Of a stretch of DNA of 64,000 bases, positions 33,851 through 43,245 are shown piece by piece. Both the position numbers and the translations under genes were made by a program. Below the pieces are notes generated by a model. The model saw nothing but the letters and a program-made list of their open reading frames with translations, had not been told where the DNA came from and searched no databases. Position 1 is the stretch's first letter. Each line of letters starts with the position of its first letter. Source of the DNA: Vibrio sp. Y2-5 (GTDB lineage: Bacteria; Pseudomonadota; Gammaproteobacteria; Enterobacterales; Vibrionaceae); assembly GCF_014596725.1 (NCBI RefSeq), contig NZ_JACVEG010000004.1, positions 1-64,000 on the forward strand. Direction: 5' to 3'.

Positions 33851-36025
33851 CTATATGTGCGCTTGCTTGCTAGGTGGTACGCGAACGGCGAATTTGGCTG
33901 CTAGTGAATGCAGCTCGGGTAGCATTCGGTAGATTAAGTGGAGTTGCTGAAGTACCAAGCGAGCAGAACTGTTGTCTTCTTCTCGCCATTCACTCAAACG
34001 TTCTTTTAGCCCAGAATCATCAATGTTAATTGCGTCGGATTCAGTGCAGTGATTATACAGTTGCTGATAAAGCGCATCTAAGTGTTGGTGTATCACACGA
34101 TGAGACTCCAAAACTAATTGGTGCACCGTTTCATCATCAATTCGAGTTCGGTGAGCGCCTAATGCAGAGGTGTAGCTGAGTAAAGCATGATTAAGCGTGA
34201 GGAAGCGAAAACTCTCATCTGTAGCCGCTCTATATTTACCAGGCTCGGCAAGCATATTACTTACCGCTAGAGCTAAAGCCGCATCTTGGTTATGAGCCTG
34301 ACGCCTGGAGATTCGATAACTCAGGTTATCTTTCTTACCAATTCGATATTGACCGATGATCTGATCTAAATACTGTTTGTTGGCGTCTACAGCATCGGCC
34401 ATTACTTTGTGCAGGCGCTTTGATTGCCAGTCGGGAAGAATAAAGTAAACCGCAAATACTGCTAGGGCACAACCGGTCAGCGTGTCGGCTAGGCGTGGGA
34501 ATACAACCGCATAGCCTTCTCCGAGCTGGTTGAAGCAAAACAACACAAGCACCGTAATAAACCCAGTCGCATAACCATAATTATTAATGCGGAAAGCGAA
34601 GAACATTACTCCAGAGAAGACAATAAACACCAATTGGCTTTCGAGCGATGGGAATAAGGTTAATAGCGGTACGCCAATCAGCAAGCCTGCAATCGTGCCT
34701 ATTATTCTTGCTTTCAGTTTTTGCCGCGTTGAAGCAAAGTTTGGCTGGCACACGAATAGAGTTGTCAGAAGAATCCAGTAACCACGTTCTATCCCTAACC
34801 CTTGAATGATCCCATACCCAGCGGTTAACGCGAGAGACATTCGAACGGCATGTCGAAACAGTAATGAATCAGTAGTGAAGTTAGATTTAATTCTTAACCA
34901 AGCCATTTTTAGTGTATGAGCTTCGGTGTCCTGCAGGATGCCATCTTCAAGTTTTGTCGTATCAGGATTACTCACGTTACATAATTGTTTTTCCACTGTC
35001 GCGAGGTTGTTGAACAAATACCCCAGCTGAGCAAGCGAAACTTTCCACTCTTTATTTTCTTGTTGTTGAAGGTGGTTGAGGGATAACTGAAGTTCATCAA
35101 GCGCAATGATCGAATCACTATCGTGAGTATAAGGTAACCCTAACTGAATGGAATGCGCGGCTTGATGACAAGCTTGTGCTTGTTTTTGCAACAAGTGTTT
35201 TAACCGAAACAGAACATCTGATCGTTCGAATTGCCCTGAAAGTTCTTGGTAGCGATAATGGGTCGAGCTCACTCTTTCATGTATATCCTGAGCCAGAAAA
35301 TAGATATTAAGAAAACGGTCACTGGCGCTGTCTACGTGGCCTTTTTTTGATCGCGTAAGGAACACCGCTTTACACTGATTGAGAGCAGAAACCGTAGCAG
35401 AATTTAAGTTGGCTTCAGTAATTCGATGTGGCTGAGGGGCTAAACCAGATACCGGGTGGAACAGTTCCGCTTTAGCATCAAGGTATTTCCCAAGCTGAAT
35501 AAAGACATTGGCGAGGCTTTGTTGCACCGGTTGAAGTGGCCACAGAACATGCCAGATCATAGAAAGGAAGTAATACCAAGCACTGCCTGAAAGTAATAAA
35601 AGTGGCTGAAACCAGATGTTGGTGCTTTGGTGTGCTCCCAACATGGTGTAGATAGCAATAAGCAACGAACCGAAGGCGATGCTTGCATAACGGCTACCAA
35701 TTGCGCCGAGCATGATGAAGCCAAAAGTTGACGTAAACAGTCCGATAGCGAAAAGAATTGGTGTTTTAAATAAGATCTCAATAGAGAAGGCTGCAATAGC
35801 AAAACAGAAAAATGTTAGTGTGATGGCCTTTAGTCGACCAGTGAAGCTGTCGTCTCGCTCGGCGAGTGCCGCAGCAATAACACCGAGTATGAGCGGTGTT
35901 ACCCAAGTATTTAGACTGTAATACCAAGTTGGAGCGACAACACCAAGTAATGCAATGAAAATAAGCACACTGTAGTTGATGGTTTTATTAGCCCAAAGAA
36001 CACGAAGTCGTTTTAACAAATACAC
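33851..36025 (-). CDS. yccS: YccS/FUSC-family inner-membrane protein
   Basis: A 724-residue membrane protein with two blocks of hydrophobic helices (about 15-155 and 395-525) separated by a cytoplasmic region and followed by a C-terminal soluble region. This is the layout of YccS and of aromatic-acid exporters of the FUSC type. The second block contains HAVRMSLALTAGYGI and LGIERGYWILLTTLFVCQPN, FASTRQKLKARIIGT, which are strongly typical of YccS. Export of an organic acid or toxic compound is a family-based guess. The start appears to be GTG at 36025. Confidence 0.88.
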   Translation of the reverse strand: MYLLKRLRVLWANKTINYSVLIFIALLGVVAPTWYYSLNTWVTPLILGVIAAALAERDDSFTGRLKAITLTFFCFAIAAFSIEILFKTPILFAIGLFTSTFGFIMLGAIGSRYASIAFGSLLIAIYTMLGAHQSTNIWFQPLLLLSGSAWYYFLSMIWHVLWPLQPVQQSLANVFIQLGKYLDAKAELFHPVSGLAPQPHRITEANLNSATVSALNQCKAVFLTRSKKGHVDSASDRFLNIYFLAQDIHERVSSTHYRYQELSGQFERSDVLFRLKHLLQKQAQACHQAAHSIQLGLPYTHDSDSIIALDELQLSLNHLQQQENKEWKVSLAQLGYLFNNLATVEKQLCNVSNPDTTKLEDGILQDTEAHTLKMAWLRIKSNFTTDSLLFRHAVRMSLALTAGYGIIQGLGIERGYWILLTTLFVCQPNFASTRQKLKARIIGTIAGLLIGVPLLTLFPSLESQLVFIVFSGVMFFAFRINNYGYATGFITVLVLFCFNQLGEGYAVVFPRLADTLTGCALAVFAVYFILPDWQSKRLHKVMADAVDANKQYLDQIIGQYRIGKKDNLSYRISRRQAHNQDAALALAVSNMLAEPGKYRAATDESFRFLTLNHALLSYTSALGAHRTRIDDETVHQLVLESHRVIHQHLDALYQQLYNHCTESDAINIDDSGLKERLSEWREEDNSSARLVLQQLHLIYRMLPELHSLAAKFAVRVPPSKQAHI

Positions 36026-36175
36026 GATGACCCATCACTGTGATAAATAAAAATTGAGTGTATCAGACTGTGTTGATAACTTTTTGATCAAATTAAATAA
36101 ATAATCTCATGCGAGCACAAAGTAAACATCAAACATTATTGACATTATTTTAGCTTCACGCAAAGTGGTTAGGGT

Positions 36176-38275
36176 ATGATGGATGGCAACGAATTCAAAG
36201 AGCAAATATCAATGCAGCTGAAAGCAAATAAGACTGCACAGTTTTTTATTTCTAGTGAATACAATCAAGTTGAGCTTGGTGAAGAATGTGTGATTCTCTC
36301 ATCGCTAATGAGTGAAGAGCATATTCCTTTTAACGTGTGGAATGGCAAAGTAAAAGTTCAGCGAGGGGTCGTTTGGGGATCTCTTCAATTTTTTGCGCAT
36401 GAAGAGTACGGTAAACAACGAACTTGGTTAGTTCAAGGGCTACCTTGGCCTGATTGCCGCCAGTTCGCGCACAAAGTGGTTGCCATTTATCAGAATTGGC
36501 ACAATCAACAATGTGCACAGTTGAGTAAGTATCTACCGCAATGGCAGCAAGAATTGACGCGCCTTATCCGACTTCCATCATTCTTACCGCATTCACTTTT
36601 GGATAGCTGGGTCAATTGTGTATACGACGATCTGACAGCGATGGGCATGTCGTTAGAAGAAGCGCATAAGCGTTTGCCCGAACACATTGCCAGCTTGTCT
36701 CCTTGGATCCTCAATACGTCTGATCAACTTTCAGAGAGAAACCGTCGTTGGATTGAAAATGAAAGATTGAACTGGGAAGTTTTGTTCAATCAGGTTGAAT
36801 CTTCACCGCTGAATATTTCTCAGCAGCATGCAGTGTTACTCAATGACGACCACAATCTGGTTTTAGCCGGTGCGGGTTCAGGTAAAACAAGTGTGCTTAC
36901 TGCAAGAGTCGCGTATCTCTTACAAAGCCATTTAGCCCAAGCCGAAGATATTTTACTTGTTGCATTTGGCCGTGAAGCTGCGGGTGAAATGGAGCAAAGG
37001 TTAAAGAATAAAATTGGTCTAGCGGCTGAGAAGATCCAAGTAAACACATTCCATCAACTTGGCTTGAGTATTCTAAATAAGGTTGATGGTGGGAATGCCG
37101 TTCTCTCTCCGATTGCTTTAGATGAAAAACTCAAGAAGGCATGGTGTATTGATTGGCTAAAGCGTCATTGGATGACACCAACAAACTTTAAGCGTTGGCA
37201 AAAGCATTTATCGCAATGGCCAATTGCTTATCTGGCGGGTGATGACGAACTCGGCAGCCATGTTGAGAACCCTAAATTAATTGCTTGGCTTGAGAAACAG
37301 TTGGATCAATTGGCTTTACTTGGAATATCCAAAAAGTCTGTTCAAGAGCGCTTGGTTGAGCATCGAGATTATCCTCGACTTAATAGCGAGCTATCTCTGT
37401 GTTGGCCTTGTTATCAAGCTTGGCAAGATATGCTTAAAGAAAACAACCATATCGATTTCAACATTATGATCAGTCGTGCTACCGATTATGTGACGAAAAG
37501 GAAATTTTCAGCACCTTGGAAGTTCATCATGATTGATGAGTATCAGGATATCTCTCCGCAGCGTCTGGATCTTATCCAGGCTATATGTGGGCAGAACCCG
37601 AACCAATGTAATTTGTTTGCCGTTGGTGATGATTGGCAGTCAATATATCAGTTTGCAGGCTCTGACGTAGATCTGACTACCGATTTTGAATCACGTATGC
37701 CTTATTCGACAGTACATCATTTAGATACAACTTATCGTTTTAACGATAAGTTGGGCGAAGTTGCAAATCGATTTGTTCAGCAAAACCCGCTGCAGCGTGA
37801 AAAGACACTTAACAGTGTCAAAACTCAAAAAAGCAAAGCAGTGGTATTGTCACCAAGTACTAGTGTCGAGAAAATCTTAGATGGTTTGAATCGCAAAGCA
37901 TCAAGTGTAAAAACGGTACTTTTACTTGGTCGTAATCATTATCACAAACCAGAGCTATTAAGAGACTGGCAGAACCGATTTTTATCACTGAAGTTAGAAT
38001 TTATGACCTGTCATGCCAGCAAAGGCAAAGAAGCTGATTATGTGATTATTCTTGCTGTTGATGAAGGGCAATTCCCTGCGAGAGTTAAAGCGTTACACCT
38101 TGATGGCGCATTGAGTGCCTCTAATGATGATTTTGCATTCGCAGAAGAAAGACGATTATTTTATGTAGCAATGACTCGTGCACGAGAGAAAGTATGGATT
38201 ACTTATACCGGAAGTGGTTCAGTATTTGTACAGGAGTTGTTGAATGGCGATTATCCAGTGACTAAGAAAAGTTAA
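36176..38275 (+). CDS. helD: DNA helicase IV (HelD)
   Basis: A 699-residue SF1 helicase that unwinds DNA 3' to 5'. The N-terminal HelD-specific region (1-205) keeps the RGVVWGSLQFF segment. The motor has Q motif LNISQQHAVL, Walker A GAGSGKTS (232-239), Walker B FIMIDEYQDISPQR, AVGDDWQSIYQFAG (motif III), TTYRFN (motif IV), TCHASKGKEADYVI (motif V) and VAMTRAREKVW (motif VI). All motifs are intact. ATG codons at 36176 and 36179 are adjacent; AGGG is rather close. pncA begins 12 bases after it and is probably co-transcribed. Confidence 0.94.
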   Translation: MMDGNEFKEQISMQLKANKTAQFFISSEYNQVELGEECVILSSLMSEEHIPFNVWNGKVKVQRGVVWGSLQFFAHEEYGKQRTWLVQGLPWPDCRQFAHKVVAIYQNWHNQQCAQLSKYLPQWQQELTRLIRLPSFLPHSLLDSWVNCVYDDLTAMGMSLEEAHKRLPEHIASLSPWILNTSDQLSERNRRWIENERLNWEVLFNQVESSPLNISQQHAVLLNDDHNLVLAGAGSGKTSVLTARVAYLLQSHLAQAEDILLVAFGREAAGEMEQRLKNKIGLAAEKIQVNTFHQLGLSILNKVDGGNAVLSPIALDEKLKKAWCIDWLKRHWMTPTNFKRWQKHLSQWPIAYLAGDDELGSHVENPKLIAWLEKQLDQLALLGISKKSVQERLVEHRDYPRLNSELSLCWPCYQAWQDMLKENNHIDFNIMISRATDYVTKRKFSAPWKFIMIDEYQDISPQRLDLIQAICGQNPNQCNLFAVGDDWQSIYQFAGSDVDLTTDFESRMPYSTVHHLDTTYRFNDKLGEVANRFVQQNPLQREKTLNSVKTQKSKAVVLSPSTSVEKILDGLNRKASSVKTVLLLGRNHYHKPELLRDWQNRFLSLKLEFMTCHASKGKEADYVIILAVDEGQFPARVKALHLDGALSASNDDFAFAEERRLFYVAMTRAREKVWITYTGSGSVFVQELLNGDYPVTKKS

Positions 38276-38286
38276 AAGGATTCCAT

Positions 38287-38904
38287 ATGACCCAAGCATT
38301 ATTATTAGTGGATGTACAAAATGATTTCTCACCATCAGGCGCTCTTCCTGTGGCTGAGGGTGACCAAATTGTTCCCGTCATAAATCGACTCATCCCTCAT
38401 TTCAAACACATTGTTGCAACCAAAGACTGGCACCCAGCAGGGCATTCAAGCTTCGCGTCTTCTAATGGTCAGAAGGTTGGAGAAGTGATCGTGTTAGATG
38501 GTATACCGCAAATAATGTGGCCGGATCATTGTGTGCAGGACAGTGGAGGCGCGGGGTTTATTCCTGGTCTAAATACAGAGGCGATTACAAAGATCATTTA
38601 CAAAGGAACCAACCCTAAGATTGATAGTTACAGTGGTTTTTTCGATAACCAAAGACTTCAAGCTACGGGATTGGCTGACTATTTAAATTCGAAAGGAATT
38701 AAAAAGTTGGTGATTGTTGGCCTTGCAACCGACTACTGTGTGAAATTTACAGCGTTGGATGCCGTATCTTTAGGATTCAAAACATCAGTTGTCCAAGATG
38801 CTTGCCGAGGTGTGGAGATGCTGGAAGGTGATGTAGAAAGCGCTTGGAAACAAATGCAGCAAGCAGGATGTAAGCTCATTCAGTCGGCTGACATTACGGG
38901 TTAG
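38287..38904 (+). CDS. pncA: Nicotinamidase PncA
   Basis: A 205-residue isochorismatase-fold amidase that converts nicotinamide to nicotinic acid in NAD salvage. The catalytic triad is D9 (LLLVDVQNDF), K111 (GTNPKIDSYSGF) and C151 (GLATDYCVKF). The metal site is D47, H49 and H53 in KDWHPAGH, with H81 in WPDHCVQ nearby. AAAGGA precedes the ATG. It follows helD closely and ends at a strong bidirectional terminator. Confidence 0.95.
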   Translation: MTQALLLVDVQNDFSPSGALPVAEGDQIVPVINRLIPHFKHIVATKDWHPAGHSSFASSNGQKVGEVIVLDGIPQIMWPDHCVQDSGGAGFIPGLNTEAITKIIYKGTNPKIDSYSGFFDNQRLQATGLADYLNSKGIKKLVIVGLATDYCVKFTALDAVSLGFKTSVVQDACRGVEMLEGDVESAWKQMQQAGCKLIQSADITG

Positions 38905-38925
38905 TACTCCTTTGTATGTTAATAG

Positions 38926-38952
38926 AAAAAATCCCCTGAAAAGGGGATTTTT
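38926..38952. terminator. Bidirectional terminator between pncA and mgsA
   Basis: AAAAATCCCCT, loop of a few bases, then AGGGGATTTTT (38942-38952). The stem includes A- and T-runs on both flanks, so it serves both converging genes. Confidence 0.92.
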
Positions 38953-38962
38953 CGTTTATTGG

Positions 38963-39418
38963 TTATAGACGTTCTGCTAAGTAGGCTTGGTAATCAGGGA
39001 TTTCGATACTTACTTCTTTGTCCATAAATTCTGAGCTGAACAGGAATTTTGCTGTAGCGCGGTTAGTAGCAACAGGAATATTCCAAACACCCGCAATACG
39101 CAGCAAAGCTTTCACATCTGGATCGTGTGGAACGGCATTAAGTGGATCCCAGAAGAAAATTAATACGTCAATTTTTCCTTCGGAAATCAATGCACCTAGT
39201 TGTTGGTCACCGCCCATAGGACCGCTGATAAGGCTTTTAATAGGTAAGCCAGTTTCTTTGTTCAACATGTTACCGGTGGTACCAGTAGCATATAAGAAGT
39301 GACCCTGTAGCTTTTCTTTGTTCTCTTTAACCCAGCGTAGAAGTTCTGGTTTACAGTTGTCATGTGCAACGAGTGCTACGTGTTTTGACGCAGCCATTGT
39401 GCGGGTTGTTATTTTCAT
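38963..39418 (-). CDS. mgsA: Methylglyoxal synthase MgsA
   Basis: A 151-residue enzyme that turns dihydroxyacetone phosphate into methylglyoxal and phosphate, a bypass of lower glycolysis when phosphate is short. The active-site region is [12 protein letters not shown] with catalytic D71; the phosphate-binding region ATGTTGNML and the signature [20 protein letters not shown] are complete. The length equals that of E. coli MgsA. It is a single gene. Confidence 0.95.
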   Translation of the reverse strand: MKITTRTMAASKHVALVAHDNCKPELLRWVKENKEKLQGHFLYATGTTGNMLNKETGLPIKSLISGPMGGDQQLGALISEGKIDVLIFFWDPLNAVPHDPDVKALLRIAGVWNIPVATNRATAKFLFSSEFMDKEVSIEIPDYQAYLAERL

Positions 39419-39638
39419 CTATTTGTTCCCAACAATTGGATTTGTTACTTAAATAACGAAATACCTGTGGTTATTCAATCCCTTTTATTGAAAATGTAGT
39501 TATTTCGTCAATTCGTTCCTTAAAACCATGATACAGGTTTCAATCGGTTAAATTGTGACAATCGCTGGTTGCATGTGTTTCATCATCAAATGTTTTGAGA
39601 TAACAGAAGTTTGACTAGCAAAATAATGGGCTCGATTG

Positions 39639-39680
39639 CAAAACTAGCTGGATACAGAGTCAATTGACCAGCTAGTTTTG
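39639..39680. terminator. 13-bp perfect inverted repeat after glgC
   Basis: CAAAACTAGCTGG (39639-39651) and CCAGCTAGTTTTG (39668-39680) match exactly around a 16-base loop holding TCAATTGA. It lies 24 bases past the glgC stop. On the minus strand no T-tract follows the stem, so it is not a standard rho-independent terminator. Confidence 0.5.
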
Positions 39681-39703
39681 GGGGAAGTTCGATAGGTGAG
39701 TTG

Positions 39704-40921
39704 TTATGAAAACTTATAGCTCTCAGGGACGACGACGATACCTTTTTCTGAAATCTTAAAATGTTTAGCATCTTCCGCAGGGTTCAAACCTATCTGCGTA
39801 TTGGGCGGTATTTTTACGTGCTTATCGATGATGCAGTTGACAAGCTGGCATCCTTCGCCCACTTCAACATCATCAAATAAAATACTGTCGACAACGGTGG
39901 CACTGTCATTGATCACTACACTACCAGAAATGATCGAGTGATGAACTGAACCACCTGAGTTGATTACGCCGTTAGAGATGATCGAGTTGATGAAGATACC
40001 CTCGTTTCCTGTTGCTGAAGAAACGGTTCTCGCTGGTGGAAGTTGGGGCTCATAAGTTCTGATCGCCCAGTTTTTTTGGTATAGGTTCATCGGTGGAATC
40101 GGCTCTAATAGATCCATATTGGCTTCATAGAAAGAATCTATGGTGCCAACATCTCGCCAATAGCAATCCCGATCAACACGTCCTTTTTCATTACAGAACT
40201 CATATGCATAGACACTGCGGCCTTCGATGAGTTTTGGAATGATATCTTTACCAAAGTCGTGTGTAGAGGCTTCAACTTCCGAATCTTCATGTAGAGCTTG
40301 TTTCAATACGTCCATAGAGAAGATATAAATTCCCATAGAGACAAGACTGGAGTTAGGGCTATTTGGCATTGATGGCGGATCATTGGGCTTTTCAACAAAG
40401 GAAGTGATGCGATTCTCGTCATCGACGCCCATGACGCCAAAAGCAGAAGCTTGATCTCTTGGTACTTCCATACAAGCAATGGTAAGTTTTGCTCCCTTTG
40501 CTTTATGTTCTTCAAGCATGGCGGCATAGTCCATACGATAGATGTGATCCCCCGAAAGCACTACCACGTGACTGGCATCACTGCGCGAGAGTAACCACAT
40601 GTTGTGAAATAGGGCATCAGCTGTACCTTCATACCATTTCCCTCCTTTTCGCATTTGAGGTGGTACAACAGTGATAAATTCCCCAAGCTCAGGATTGAAA
40701 ACAGACCAACCATCTCGTAGATGCTTTTGTAGAGAATGGGACTTGTATTGAGTCAATACGAGTATTCGACGTAATCCGGAATGTAGGCAATTGGTTAAGG
40801 TAAAATCTATAATTCTATACTTGCCGCCAAAAGGAACTGCGGGTTTGGCTCGATCATCAGTGAGGGGGGATAATCGTGAACCCATACCGCCGGCTAGTAT
40901 TACCGCTAAGGTGTCTTGCAT
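39704..40921 (-). CDS. glgC: Glucose-1-phosphate adenylyltransferase GlgC
   Basis: A 405-residue enzyme that makes ADP-glucose, the donor for glycogen synthesis. The nucleotidyltransferase domain opens with AVILAGGMGSRLSPLTDDRAKPAVPFGG, with GDHIYRMDY and VEKPNDPP further on. The left-handed beta-helix domain follows (about 295-405: GIFINSIISNGVINSGGSVH, SIISGSVV). The frame is open to 40957, but ATG at 40921 has GGGAGA seven bases upstream and the correct family N-terminus. Vibrios often carry two glgC copies; this one has no other glg gene beside it. Confidence 0.95.
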   Translation of the reverse strand: MQDTLAVILAGGMGSRLSPLTDDRAKPAVPFGGKYRIIDFTLTNCLHSGLRRILVLTQYKSHSLQKHLRDGWSVFNPELGEFITVVPPQMRKGGKWYEGTADALFHNMWLLSRSDASHVVVLSGDHIYRMDYAAMLEEHKAKGAKLTIACMEVPRDQASAFGVMGVDDENRITSFVEKPNDPPSMPNSPNSSLVSMGIYIFSMDVLKQALHEDSEVEASTHDFGKDIIPKLIEGRSVYAYEFCNEKGRVDRDCYWRDVGTIDSFYEANMDLLEPIPPMNLYQKNWAIRTYEPQLPPARTVSSATGNEGIFINSIISNGVINSGGSVHHSIISGSVVINDSATVVDSILFDDVEVGEGCQLVNCIIDKHVKIPPNTQIGLNPAEDAKHFKISEKGIVVVPESYKFS

Positions 40922-41035
40922 CTTATTTCTCCCTAAATATGTGCAATTCGTTTTCACTTTTTAGAGAGTAGTACAAGTTTCGAGCCAAAGTTGAAAGCCC
41001 TGTCATTTCTTGGGGTATTCATATAAGAAAATTCT

Positions 41036-41056
41036 AATGCACCAATGTGATGCATT
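41036..41056. promoter_or_regulatory. Dyad in the glgC upstream region
   Basis: AATGCA and TGCATT are separated by nine bases (41036-41056), about 115 bases upstream of the glgC start. The core TGCACCAATGTGATGCA agrees at 13 of 17 positions with the NtrC site as I remember it. No correctly spaced sigma-54 promoter was found, so an operator of another regulator, or chance, is as likely. Confidence 0.25.
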
Positions 41057-41190
41057 AAGCCTTCAGGATTAGTCTTAAAATGGTGCAAATAATTGCTTAT
41101 AATTGTGCCCAATAGTAATACTCTGATTGCACAGTTAAATCACTTATACGGAAAAAAGATTTACAATGTAAATCTTATATGTAGCAAGAC

Positions 41191-41760
41191 TTATGGCTGC
41201 GTAGGAGAGGAGATGTGTTGTAAAGTCAGAACTTCCCTATCGTAGTAACGTCTCATCGTCGCGAGTTGTTGTTTAAGGTTGGTTAATTCTTGTATTAGTT
41301 GTTTATCCGATTGCACGTAATGTTGCGCAGCCACTTCGTTGGTGATTAGTCTATCAACTTCACAGTCTTGCCTAATTCTGTCCCACGCAGCGATTTGTTC
41401 TACCACATCGTCAGTGATTTCATCGAGGTTCGGTGATAAAGAATTAATCTCTTGTCTCGATTCTAGAGCCGCTTCTACTTGTCTATCAATCTTATCTCGG
41501 AAATGGTTTGCATTTTTAGCCCAGAGATAACTGAGTTCTTGGTTCGAAAATTCAAGGTGTAGAAATATCGATTGCTGAAAACTGGGTAACCATCGGTTGT
41601 ATTTCAACGCTACAGAATTGTACTGACTATCTAAAGCTTGTTGAGAAACAAGTGCTTTGTTCCAATCTTGCTCATTACATTGGCTAGCTTGGGTAAGCCA
41701 AGATAAAGTTATCAAGATAATGGTCGTTATAGTGATCAAGTGCGTTTTAGAAAGTTTCAT
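41191..41760 (-). CDS. Secreted hypothetical helical protein
   Basis: A 189-residue protein I do not recognise. It has a signal peptide (HLITITTIILITLSWLTQAS) and a mature part that is mostly charged and helical (FRDKIDRQVEAALESRQEIN, QLIQELTNLKQQLATMRRYY), with two cysteines (28 and 133 approx.) that could form a disulfide. A periplasmic coiled-coil role is possible. It is transcribed away from the next gene (41899). Confidence 0.65.
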   Translation of the reverse strand: MKLSKTHLITITTIILITLSWLTQASQCNEQDWNKALVSQQALDSQYNSVALKYNRWLPSFQQSIFLHLEFSNQELSYLWAKNANHFRDKIDRQVEAALESRQEINSLSPNLDEITDDVVEQIAAWDRIRQDCEVDRLITNEVAAQHYVQSDKQLIQELTNLKQQLATMRRYYDREVLTLQHISSPTQP

Positions 41761-41898
41761 TGTCGAATGTTAATGTACTCACTAGAGTGATAATCCTAGT
41801 GGTGGTCAAATAATCACCACAGCTAGTATTATTGTAGTTAAAGAAAAGAAAGAATTGAGAATCCTCTAGGCTCAAACCATAAGGTATGGCGTATACAC

Positions 41899-42561
41899 AT
41901 GAAAAAATTGCTGATGGTTGTATTTTTGCTTCTAGGAGTTGCTGGCGCAGGGGCAGGTTACTACCTGTTTTACTATAAACCACAACAGGAATTGGCCAAT
42001 CAAGCTGCTGCTGTCGATAATAAAGAAGAGAAAATAGAACAAGAGAAACCACAAAGCATTGCAGATCTAAAGCCCGAGAATATGGATTTCTATGTCGATG
42101 CTGAAAAGCTTGGGATCCGAGAAGCGGCTAATCTAGATGCTTTTGTTCAACGCTATCTTTATAAAGGTGAAAAAGTTCGTCTACTCGAAAAGAAAAACGG
42201 GTGGGGACGTGTTTCAGCGTACTTTGTTTATGAACAGGGTGGGCCTGAAGTTGCTGAGTGGATTCCATTGGATGGACTGGTCGAGCAAGCCCCCGTGATC
42301 ACTCCTGAAGAGCGGAAGAAAACCATTCAAGGCTACATTGCTGCATCTGATGACTTGGTGCAGTTCGAAGAGATGTTCTTAAAAACGACGGACAAGCTAC
42401 TCAATGATGGAAGCTGCTCACCTGTCGACTTTGAAGAGCTCGGTGGTTGGGTAAAGTCGACTAAATATGCTGATCGTGATGTGTATTTTATTTATTGTGG
42501 CGGCCTTAAACTTGCCGACAAGATTTATTTGGATGTGCGTACTGGGGAAGTTTTTTATTGA
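41899..42561 (+). CDS. Membrane-anchored protein with SH3-like domain
   Basis: A 220-residue protein. A hydrophobic N-terminus (MKKLLMVVFLLLGVAGAGAG, then YYLFYY) anchors it. A charged linker follows, then a bacterial SH3-like segment around residues 60-130 (LGIREAANLDAFVQRYLYKG, EKVRLLEKKNGWGRVSAYF). The C-terminal 80 residues are not recognised and have two cysteines (CSPVDF, YCGG). SH3-like domains of this sort often bind cell-wall peptides; that is a family guess. It is a single gene. Confidence 0.7.
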   Translation: MKKLLMVVFLLLGVAGAGAGYYLFYYKPQQELANQAAAVDNKEEKIEQEKPQSIADLKPENMDFYVDAEKLGIREAANLDAFVQRYLYKGEKVRLLEKKNGWGRVSAYFVYEQGGPEVAEWIPLDGLVEQAPVITPEERKKTIQGYIAASDDLVQFEEMFLKTTDKLLNDGSCSPVDFEELGGWVKSTKYADRDVYFIYCGGLKLADKIYLDVRTGEVFY

Positions 42562-42734
42562 GCTACTAGGTACATATCATCATGAATTCCCGTCTTAGTC
42601 TTAGCAAGGTGTTTGCTATTTCTCGAAGCTTAACCGAGCGTTAATCTCAATTGATGTAGAACAACTGTTTCTTCAAAAGGTGATTTTCGCTCAACTCATT
42701 TCCTCAAATGTTAACTAATCTATTTAATGACTAT

Positions 42735-42765
42735 GCGTTAAATATTGTTTGGCAATATTTAACGC
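42735..42765. repeat. 13-bp perfect inverted repeat before the SpoIIAA-like gene
   Basis: GCGTTAAATATTG (42735-42747) and CAATATTTAACGC (42753-42765) match exactly around the loop TTTGG. It ends 31 bases before the ATG of the next gene, ahead of its ribosome site. It has no T-tract on the plus strand. It may be an operator or a leader hairpin; as the terminator of the previous gene it would be far away (170 bases). Confidence 0.6.
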
Positions 42766-42796
42766 GTGTTCTTCGTTTCAACGTTTAGGAGGACAT

Positions 42797-43177
42797 ATGA
42801 GTATTGAACGACATGGCTTATCTATTGGTTTAGATAGAATTGGTAATGAATTCTTCGTGTCGATCAAAGCTGTTGGTCGTCTTACCCATGACGACTATCA
42901 AGTCATCTCGCCGATGATTGATGCAGCCTTGATCAAAGTGAACCAACCCAAAGTAAAAGTTTTATTCGACGCAACGGAACTTAAAGGGTGGGAACTGAGA
43001 GCCGCTTGGGATGATTTCAAGTTAGGTTTAAAACATGGTTCAGATTTCGATAAGATCGCCTTGTATGGCAATAGAGAGTGGCAAGAAGTCTCGGCAAAAA
43101 TAGGAAATTGGTTTCTCTCTGGTGAAATTAAATATTTCGAAAGTTATGACGATGCGGTAACGTGGTTGAAAAACTAA
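42797..43177 (+). CDS. SpoIIAA-like (STAS-fold) protein
   Basis: A 126-residue protein that fits the SpoIIAA-like family: FFVSIKAVGRLTHDDYQVIS at the start, VKVLFDATELKGWELRAAWD in the middle and KIALYGNREWQEVSAKIGNW, FLSGEIKYF, DDAVTWL at the end. STAS-fold proteins of this group may bind lipids or act as regulators; no function is settled for the Vibrio ones. The frame is open upstream, but AGGAGG (42788-42793) fixes the ATG at 42797. It lies downstream of a perfect inverted repeat. Confidence 0.85.
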   Translation: MSIERHGLSIGLDRIGNEFFVSIKAVGRLTHDDYQVISPMIDAALIKVNQPKVKVLFDATELKGWELRAAWDDFKLGLKHGSDFDKIALYGNREWQEVSAKIGNWFLSGEIKYFESYDDAVTWLKN

Positions 43178-43245
43178 TGCTGGAAAATTAGTCTAGTCAG
43201 AAACCATATGAGGAAGGATCCTCAGTCTCCATGGATAGGGAAGTA

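Noticed and set aside
41081..41110. Sigma-54 promoter near TGGTGCAAATAATTGC
   Set aside because: The GG and GC elements are one base too far apart on the plus strand, the same is true of the best minus-strand candidate, and no gene starts downstream on the plus strand.
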